NCBI RefSeq assembly: GCF_014489475.1
Contig: NZ_CP060820.1
Location: 806,001 to 870,000 of the forward strand
From: Lysobacter terrestris
GTDB lineage: Bacteria; Pseudomonadota; Gammaproteobacteria; Xanthomonadales; Xanthomonadaceae
Length of the DNA stretch: 64,000 bases
Reading direction: 5' to 3'
A program made the translations under genes and the position numbers. Every line of letters starts with the position of its first letter. Position 1 is the stretch's first letter. The notes beneath the pieces were generated by a model. That model was not told where the DNA came from and did not search any database. It saw only the letters and a program-made list of their open reading frames with translations. This document shows positions 39,417 to 45,529 of the stretch, in pieces.

Positions 39417-40054
39417 TGCGTCACCTGCGTGGCGGTGCTGGTGGTGGTGATCGCGGCGAGCGGCAGCGCCACGATCACCGGCGGCCAGGTTTCGTCGTTG
39501 CCGTCGGTGATGGTGACTTCCACCATCAGCGGCAGCTGTTCGCCGTTGTCCCAGGTGTCCTGCCAGTCGCCCAGCCCGCCGTCCGCGGCGTAGCTGCGAT
39601 AGCGGAAGCGCGCGGACTTGAGGCCTTCGACCAGCACCTCCGGCGGCCGCGGCTCGCTCTCCTCGATGGTCTTTCCCGCCAGCACCATGCCCAACGCCAG
39701 GGTGATGCGCTCGCCGCCGTCCTCGATGGCGAAGTCGTGCAGGTAGGGACCGCCGCGCCCCAGGTAGTCGGGCAGGTCGGCGACGAAACGCATGCGCTCG
39801 TTCTCGCCGAGGAAGCGTTGCGCCGCCCCCGTCGCCGGATCGAAATTGAAGGGCACCGGGCGTACGGCTTCGAGTCGGCGGCGCAGGAAATTCTCCACCG
39901 CGCGGATGCGTTCGCTCTGCGCGGCGATGCCTTCGCCACGCTGCGTGGTCTTGGTCGCGGCGCCCAGGGTCGCGAACGCCAGCGTCAGTCCGGCCGCGAG
40001 CAGCACGGTGGCGATGAGCACCTCGATCAGGGTGAAGCCGCGCACGGAACGCAT
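39413..40054 (-). CDS. xpsJ: XpsJ (GspJ), minor pseudopilin
   Basis: Minor pseudopilin of the tip complex. The 213-residue product has a six-residue leader (MRSVRG) before FTLIEVLIATVLLAAGLTLAF, with Glu at +5, and a globular part with QRGEGIAAQSERIRAVENFLRRRLEAVRP and DDxTxx-like C-terminal beta segments. One nucleotide separates its start from the xpsI stop, and its stop overlaps xpsK. Confidence 0.93.
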   Translation of the reverse strand: MRSVRGFTLIEVLIATVLLAAGLTLAFATLGAATKTTQRGEGIAAQSERIRAVENFLRRRLEAVRPVPFNFDPATGAAQRFLGENERMRFVADLPDYLGRGGPYLHDFAIEDGGERITLALGMVLAGKTIEESEPRPPEVLVEGLKSARFRYRSYAADGGLGDWQDTWDNGEQLPLMVEVTITDGNDETWPPVIVALPLAAITTTSTATQVTQ

Positions 40055-40055
40055 G

Positions 40056-40565
40056 TCAGCCTCCCGTGTCCACGCCGGGCGGAACGATCCGCAGCGTCCG
40101 CAGCAGCAGGCGCTGGCCCGGACCGCCGTCGCCCCACTCGATGCCCAGGCGCACTTCCAGCAGCGTCGGCGCGGCCGGATCGAACGGCAGGTCCGCGCGC
40201 CGCGCCGGATCGTCCCAGCGCTGCACCTGCAGCGCCCAGCGATAACGGCCGTTGTCGAGTTCGCCGTTGCGCGATCCCGGCTTCACCGGCACGCCCACGC
40301 CCACCTGCGCCATCAGCGACTGCGCATGCAGCGCCGCGCGCCCCGCATCGGCGGAGTTGCGCACCTGCCGCGCCGCGCCCGACAACGATCCCAATAACAA
40401 CGTGAGCGCCGCGGCCAACAGTGCGAAGGCGACGATGACTTCGATCAGGGTGTAGCCACGTTGTGCAACGGGGAACCGGGAACCGGAAACGGGGAAGCAA
40501 AAACCCGTGCCGCGGCCGTTGCCTTCCGCCGTCGCTCCCCTGGTCGCCGGCTCGCGGTTGTTCAT
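40056..40565 (-). CDS. xpsI: XpsI (GspI), minor pseudopilin with unusually long leader
   Basis: Minor pseudopilin. The mature domain begins YTLIEVIVAFALLAAALTLLL after an AQRG cleavage site, Glu at +5. The leader before cleavage is 37 residues, whereas pseudopilin leaders are usually about 6 to 25. Its last third (residues 22-33, GFCFPVSGSRFP) is encoded by a short GGGAACC-type repeat (40471-40498). The only initiation codon upstream of the cleavage site in frame is the ATG at 40565, which overlaps the xpsH stop by 4 nt, so the leader appears genuine. Confidence 0.9.
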   Translation of the reverse strand: MNNREPATRGATAEGNGRGTGFCFPVSGSRFPVAQRGYTLIEVIVAFALLAAALTLLLGSLSGAARQVRNSADAGRAALHAQSLMAQVGVGVPVKPGSRNGELDNGRYRWALQVQRWDDPARRADLPFDPAAPTLLEVRLGIEWGDGGPGQRLLLRTLRIVPPGVDTGG

Positions 40566-41017
40566 GGCGCAACCTCGCCGCGGCGCAGGCGCACCTCGCC
40601 GGTCAGCCAGGTCACGTCGATGTTCATCGCGGCCCGCTTCGCGCTCAGCTGCACGCGGCCGCCGGTCGATGCGCCGTCGGGGAAGAACACGATCGCACCC
40701 TCGCCCTGGCGCGGCTGCACCTCGCGCGCACCGGTGAAACTGACCCGGAGCTGCGCCGGGATCTCACCGCTGCGGTTGTTGGGCGCGGTCCAGGTGTGTC
40801 GTTGTGGATCGATGGTGAAGCGCTGCGGCTGACCGGTGGCGATCGCCTGCGTGCGCGAGTAGCGCAGCTGCGCGACGATGCGCTTGGCTTCGCTGCGCAG
40901 CTGCATGCCGGCGAAGCCGCCGGTCAGCACGCCGGCCGCGACGACGCTGATGACCGCCAGCAGGGCGATCACCAGCAGCATCTCCAGCAACGATACGCCG
41001 CGTGACTTGCGCTGCAT
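40562..41017 (-). CDS. xpsH: XpsH (GspH), minor pseudopilin
   Basis: Minor pseudopilin. The 151-residue product has a short leader (MQRKSRG) before VSLLEMLLVIALLAVISVVAAG with Glu at +5, then a GspH-type beta domain (LRSEAKRIVAQLRYSRTQAIATGQPQRFTID) ending in GAIVFFPDGASTGGRVQL, the C-terminal family motif. It lies 42 nt after xpsG and overlaps xpsI. Confidence 0.93.
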   Translation of the reverse strand: MQRKSRGVSLLEMLLVIALLAVISVVAAGVLTGGFAGMQLRSEAKRIVAQLRYSRTQAIATGQPQRFTIDPQRHTWTAPNNRSGEIPAQLRVSFTGAREVQPRQGEGAIVFFPDGASTGGRVQLSAKRAAMNIDVTWLTGEVRLRRGEVAP

Positions 41018-41059
41018 CGGCGGCCTCGTGCACCTGGTCCTGTTCCGTATCCGGACGGC

Positions 41060-41494
41060 TTATTCGTACTTGAAGTCGGCGTCGGTGCTGGTGCCGCCGG
41101 GCTTGCCGTCCTTGCCGAGGAAGACCAGGTCGAAATCGCCGTTCTCGCCGGGGACGCGGTACTCGTACGCGTGGCCGAACGGATCCTTGAGCTCCGTCGC
41201 CTTCGCATACGGACCGAGCCAGCCGTTCGCGTCGCCGGGCGCGGTGACCAGTTCGTCCAGCGAGGTCGGCAGGCGCCCGGTGTCCATGCGGAAGGACTCG
41301 ACCTTGCCGGCCAGCGTCTGCACCGCCGACTTGCCCAGGTTGTAGTCGCCGCGATCCTTGCCGCCGATGACGCGGCTGCCGACGAAGGTCAGCACCGCGC
41401 CGATCAGCACGATCACGATGATGATCTCGATCAGGCTCATGCCGCGCTGCTTGGCGGCGGAGGCGAAACGCGGGTTGGAACGCAGGTTACGCAT
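41060..41494 (-). CDS. xpsG: XpsG (GspG), major pseudopilin
   Basis: Main subunit of the type II pseudopilus. The 144-residue product starts MRNLRSNPRFASAAKQRG, the 18-residue leader, followed by MSLIEIIIVIVLIGAVLTFVGSRV with Glu at +5. The mature domain has the GspG pattern: RMDTGRLPTSLDELV, WLGPYAKATELKDPFGHAYEYRVPGENGDFDLVFLGKDGKPGG. The start is the ATG at 41494; sequence upstream is the repeat described below, so longer readings are unlikely. Confidence 0.95.
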   Translation of the reverse strand: MRNLRSNPRFASAAKQRGMSLIEIIIVIVLIGAVLTFVGSRVIGGKDRGDYNLGKSAVQTLAGKVESFRMDTGRLPTSLDELVTAPGDANGWLGPYAKATELKDPFGHAYEYRVPGENGDFDLVFLGKDGKPGGTSTDADFKYE

Positions 41495-41587
41495 GATGGA
41501 TTCCAGTAAGGGGAGCCTAGAGCCGGGCCCGCGGCTGGTTTGAATGGTAGAGGTAGAACACATGAGTGGCTTCGACGAATCGCTCGC

Positions 41588-41689
41588 CGCCATCCATGGC
41601 GCAACGCCATTGCCTGCGGATGGTCCGGCCCGGCCAACCCTGGCCGGGCGTTCGGCGCGATGCGCGGCATGCCGCGCAAGCATCGCGCC
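41588..41689 (-). repeat. Two-hairpin repeat, copy A (abuts the xpsF stop)
   Basis: Begins at the base after the xpsF TGA. Hairpin 1 has 10-bp outer arms GGCGCGATGC/GCATCGCGCC around an inner palindrome; hairpin 2 is GCCCGGCCA...TGGCCGGGC. The rest is GGACCATCC and a GCGCCATGGATGGC block. Two relatives are at 53868-53966 and 55762-55873. Confidence 0.88.
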
Positions 41690-42907
41690 TCACCCAATCG
41701 CTCCGGTGAGGTCGTACAGCGGCAGCAGGACCGACATCACCACGACGCCGATCACCGCCGCCAGCACCACGGTCACCACCGGCACGAGTGCGGCCAGCAT
41801 GCGATCCAGGCTCAAGGCGGTTTCCTGCTCGAAGGTTTCGGCGGTCTTCACCAGCATCGCGTCGAGCGCGCCGGATTCCTCGCCCACCGAAATCATCTGC
41901 AGGGCCAATCGCGGGAAGCGCTTGCCGCGCGCCAGCGCCGTCGACAGCGCCACGCCGTTCTTCACTTCTTCCGCAGCGGTTTCGACATCGGCGGCCAGCA
42001 CCCGGTTCCCGAGCACGTTGCGGCCGATGCCCAGCGCGGTCAGCAGCGGCACGCCGTTGCGCACCAGCGTGCCCAGCGTGCGCGCCAGGCGCGCGGTCTC
42101 GATCTTCGCCACCAGCGAACCGGCGAACCGGCGCTGCAGCAGCCAGGCGTCGAACTTCTCCCTGAATGCGGGCTCGCGGCGCTTGCGGTCGAACCACCAC
42201 AGCCCGACGGCCGGCACGACCAGCAGCAGGATCCACCAGTCGCGCACGAACATGCCGATGCCCAGCACGATCTTGGTGAACAGCGGCAGTTCGGCGTCGA
42301 GGCTTTCGTACATCGCCGCGAACTGCGGCACCACGTAGCCGAGCAGGAACAGCAGGCTCAGGCTGACCATGACCAGCAGGATTGCCGGATAGATCAGCGC
42401 ATTGATCACGCGCCCCTGCAGCGCGCGCGCGCGCTCGAGGTAATCGGCGAGCCGGGCCAGGGTTTCATGCATGTTGCCGCCGGCTTCGCCCGCGCGGACC
42501 ATGTTGATGTAGAGCCGCGAGAACGTGCCGTGCTGGCGATCCAGCGCGGTCGAGAGCGACGTGCCGCCGCGCACCGCGTCGCGGATGTCGGTGATGGTGC
42601 GCTTGGCGGCTTCGTCTTCGGGCAGTTCGAGCAGGATGCCCAGCGCGCGATCGAGCGGTTGCCCGGCGCCGAGCAGGGTCGCCAGCTGCTGGGTGAACTG
42701 CACCAGCCGCGGCCCGGCGAACGGCTTGGCCTTGAACAGCCCTTTCCACAGCGACGCGGCGCGCGCCTCGCTGGCGAGCTTGGCTTCGACCGGAAGGTGC
42801 CCCTGCTCCTGCAGCCGCGCGACCACCTCGGCGCTGCTGGCGGCCTCCATCTGGCCGTCGAGCAGTTCGCCGCGCGCGTTCAAGGCCTGGTAGTGGAAGA
42901 GGGGCAT
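41690..42907 (-). CDS. xpsF: XpsF (GspF), type II secretion membrane platform protein
   Basis: Polytopic platform protein that interacts with XpsE and XpsL. The 405-residue product begins MPLFHYQALNARGELLDGQM and has two homologous cytoplasmic domains each followed by membrane segments, with the family motifs QLATLLGAGQPLDRAL and LARTLGTLVRNGVPLLTAL. Three hydrophobic stretches are evident, the last at the C-terminus. Starts 4 nt after xpsE. Its stop is immediately followed by a two-hairpin repeat. Confidence 0.95.
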   Translation of the reverse strand: MPLFHYQALNARGELLDGQMEAASSAEVVARLQEQGHLPVEAKLASEARAASLWKGLFKAKPFAGPRLVQFTQQLATLLGAGQPLDRALGILLELPEDEAAKRTITDIRDAVRGGTSLSTALDRQHGTFSRLYINMVRAGEAGGNMHETLARLADYLERARALQGRVINALIYPAILLVMVSLSLLFLLGYVVPQFAAMYESLDAELPLFTKIVLGIGMFVRDWWILLLVVPAVGLWWFDRKRREPAFREKFDAWLLQRRFAGSLVAKIETARLARTLGTLVRNGVPLLTALGIGRNVLGNRVLAADVETAAEEVKNGVALSTALARGKRFPRLALQMISVGEESGALDAMLVKTAETFEQETALSLDRMLAALVPVVTVVLAAVIGVVVMSVLLPLYDLTGAIG

Positions 42908-42911
42908 GCGC

Positions 42912-44630
42912 TCAGGCGTCCTCGGTGACGCGCAGCACTTCCTCGATCGTGGTCTCGCCGGCCAGCGCCTTGGCGATGCCGTCCTCGTACATCGTGCGCA
43001 TGCCGGCCTGGCGCGCGATCTGCTCGATCTCGCCCATGCCGGCGTGGCGCATCACCGCGCGGCGCAGCTCGTCGTTCATGACCAGGAATTCCATGATCGT
43101 GGTGCGGCCGAGATAGCCCGTCGGCGCGATCGCCGAAGCACGCGGGTGATAGAGGTGGATCTCGCCCTGCGGCTGGTACTTGCGCAGGCCGAACTTCTCG
43201 ATTTCCTCCGGCGAAGCGGGGTAACGCTCGGCGTGCGTCGGCTCCAGGCGGCGCACCAGGCGCTGCGCGAGGATGCCGTTGATGGTCGAGGTCAGCAGGT
43301 AATCCTCGACGCCCATGTCGAGCAGGCGGGTGATGCCGCCCGCCGCGTTGTTGGTGTGCAGCGTCGACAGCACCAGGTGGCCGGTGAGCGCGGACTGGAT
43401 CGCGATGCGCGCGGTTTCCAGGTCGCGCATTTCGCCGATCATGATGATGTCGGGGTCCTGGCGCACGATCGAACGCAGTGCATGGGCGAAGTCGAGGCCG
43501 ATCTGCGGCTTGGCCTGGATCTGGTTGATGCCTTCGATCTGGTACTCGACCGGGTCCTCGACGGTGATGATCTTGACGTCGGGTGTGTTGAGCTTGCTCA
43601 GCGCGGTGTACAGCGTGGTGGTCTTGCCCGAACCGGTCGGACCGGTCACCAGCAGGATGCCGTGCGGCTGCTCCAGCACGTGCTGGAACTGCGGCAGGAA
43701 GTTGTCGGAGAAGCCGAGCTTCTTGAAATCGAAGACGACGGTCTCGCGGTCGAGCAGGCGCATCACCACCGATTCGCCGTGCGAGGTCGGCATGGTCGAC
43801 ACGCGCAGGTCGAGTTCCTTGCCCTGCACGCGCAGCATGATGCGGCCGTCCTGCGGCAGGCGGCGTTCGGCGATGTTCAATTTCGCCATGATCTTCACGC
43901 GCGAGATCACCGCGGCGGTGAGGTTGGCCGGCGGCGACTCGCCTTCTTCCAGAACGCCGTCGATGCGGTAGCGCACCTTCAGGCGGTTCTCGAACGGCTC
44001 GATGTGGATGTCCGAGGCGCGCAGTTCGACCGCACGCTGGATGATCAGGTTGACCAGGCGGATCACCGGCGCTTCCGAGGCGAGGTCGCGCAGGTGCTCG
44101 ACGTCCTCGAGGTCGCCCGTGCCCTCGCCTTCCGCGGTTTCGACGATCGCGCCCATGGCGCTGCGGCCCTGGCCGTGCCAGCGCTCGACCAGGTCGTCGA
44201 TCTCCGAGCGCAGCGCCACCAGCGGGCGCACCTCGCGCTGCGTGGCCAGGCGCACGGCGTCGAGCAGGTAGGCGTCCTGCGGATCGGCCATCAGCACGTC
44301 CACGTGGCCGGCGGATTCGGCGATCGGGCAGACGTGGAACTGCTTCATGAACTTGCTGGTGAGCGCGACGCCTTCCGGCGGCAGCTCGGGCGCATCCTTC
44401 GCGTTCACCAGCGGCAGGTCGAGCACGGCCGCGACGGTTTCGGCGTGGTCGCGTTCGGACACCAGGCCCAGCCGCGCCAACAACGACAGCAGGCTGCCGC
44501 CGGCCTCTTCCTGCAGGCGCCGGGCGCGGGCCAGGTCGGCATCCTTCAGGCGGCCCTTTTCCAGCAGCGCGGCGACGATGCGCTCGTCGATGCCGGGATC
44601 GGTGGTGGTGTCGTGGACGACTGCGTTCAC
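42912..44630 (-). CDS. xpsE: XpsE (GspE), type II secretion ATPase
   Basis: Hexameric cytoplasmic ATPase powering pseudopilus assembly. Start GTG at 44630 (VNAVVHDTTTDPGIDERI, 572 residues) follows GAGGG by 7 nt; longer readings upstream lack the family N-domain. Features: N1E domain, Walker A GPTGSGKTTT near 328, Asp box TVEDPVEYQI, Walker B IMIGEMRDLETA and His box. Where most GspE proteins have a tetracysteine zinc site before TGYLGRT, this has no cysteines at all. First gene of the xps operon. Confidence 0.95.
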   Translation of the reverse strand: MNAVVHDTTTDPGIDERIVAALLEKGRLKDADLARARRLQEEAGGSLLSLLARLGLVSERDHAETVAAVLDLPLVNAKDAPELPPEGVALTSKFMKQFHVCPIAESAGHVDVLMADPQDAYLLDAVRLATQREVRPLVALRSEIDDLVERWHGQGRSAMGAIVETAEGEGTGDLEDVEHLRDLASEAPVIRLVNLIIQRAVELRASDIHIEPFENRLKVRYRIDGVLEEGESPPANLTAAVISRVKIMAKLNIAERRLPQDGRIMLRVQGKELDLRVSTMPTSHGESVVMRLLDRETVVFDFKKLGFSDNFLPQFQHVLEQPHGILLVTGPTGSGKTTTLYTALSKLNTPDVKIITVEDPVEYQIEGINQIQAKPQIGLDFAHALRSIVRQDPDIIMIGEMRDLETARIAIQSALTGHLVLSTLHTNNAAGGITRLLDMGVEDYLLTSTINGILAQRLVRRLEPTHAERYPASPEEIEKFGLRKYQPQGEIHLYHPRASAIAPTGYLGRTTIMEFLVMNDELRRAVMRHAGMGEIEQIARQAGMRTMYEDGIAKALAGETTIEEVLRVTEDA

Positions 44631-44639
44631 ATTCGCGCC

Positions 44640-44665
44640 CTCGCGGGCCCCATTCCAAGGGGCCC
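44640..44665. promoter_or_regulatory. Leader hairpin upstream of xpsE
   Basis: GGGCCCC/GGGGCCC arms around ATTCCAA lie within the 133-nt divergent gap before xpsE. A possible extended -10, TGTTAAAGT, precedes it on the minus strand at about 44673-44681; no matching -35 was found, so the promoter is tentative. Confidence 0.35.
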
Positions 44666-44763
44666 CGACTTTAACAGTTGCGGCTTTACGGCGGCGCAAG
44701 CGCTGTGGCATCGCGAAAGGGGTCCGTCGCGATATCGTGGTGCAGCGTTCGCAGGGGACAACG

Positions 44764-45423
44764 ATGAACGACAAAGCCACCGGCCCAACCGACGAACGCC
44801 GCCTGCGCCGCGAACGCGACCCGGACCAGTTGCGCTGGATCGCGCAGGCGCGCTGCCTCGCTGCCGCGCTCGACCTGCTGGCGCAACCGATCGTCCTGCT
44901 CCTGCCAGGCGAACCGCTGCGCGTATGGCACGCGAACGCCGCTGCCCGCCATCGCTTCAGCAGCCATCCGGAACTGCGCCTGCGCGACGGCACGCTGATG
45001 GCCTCGCCCACCACCACCCCGGCACTCACGGCTGCGCTCGCGCGCGTGCTGGAACTCGGTCCGGGCCATCCCTGCGAAGTGCGCGTGGCGTCGGCAGGGG
45101 AATCGCTCGTGGCCACGGTGCAGGCGCTCGATTTCGGTGCCGCGGCCGACCTGCCGGTGCGCGAGGTGGTGATGCTCGAACTGCACCAGCCCGCCTCGGT
45201 CGAACGCGGCCTGCATCGCCTCTGCAGCGAATTCCACCTCACCCGCAAGGAAGCCGAAGCCGCGGTCGGCCTGTATTCGATGGGTTCGATCGACGAACTG
45301 GCGCGCTGCACCGGACGGTCGGTGCACACCGTGCGCACCCAGCTCAAGGCCGCCATGCACAAGACCGCGACGCACACCCAGGCCGGGCTGGTGGCGCTGG
45401 TTGCCAACCGGCTGGCGCCCTGA
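44764..45423 (+). CDS. LuxR-type helix-turn-helix transcriptional regulator
   Basis: A 219-residue regulator. Residues 1-150 hold a PAS-like sensory region without a clear cofactor site (AAALDLLAQPIVLLLPGEPLRVWHANAAAR, typical of PAS-type starts); the C-terminus is a LuxR-family HTH: EFHLTRKEAEAAVGLYSMGSIDELARCTGRSVHTVRTQLKAAMHKT. ATG 44764 follows AGGGGA. It is divergent from xpsE (133 nt) and 106 nt upstream of the PKD/HYR protein gene, so either could be a target. Confidence 0.85.
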   Translation: MNDKATGPTDERRLRRERDPDQLRWIAQARCLAAALDLLAQPIVLLLPGEPLRVWHANAAARHRFSSHPELRLRDGTLMASPTTTPALTAALARVLELGPGHPCEVRVASAGESLVATVQALDFGAAADLPVREVVMLELHQPASVERGLHRLCSEFHLTRKEAEAAVGLYSMGSIDELARCTGRSVHTVRTQLKAAMHKTATHTQAGLVALVANRLAP

Positions 45424-45529
45424 AGCAACCGTTCGCCGCCGCCTACACCAGATGGGTGATGACGGCGGCGGAACGACGCTCCTAGCGTGAGGGTGCCGGC
45501 GCCGGGGAGGCGCCACACAGGGGAACATC

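Noticed and set aside
33616-44630. Apparent lack of gspC in the secretion cluster
   Set aside because: Not a gap: in the xps gene order XpsN fills this place and no gspC is expected.
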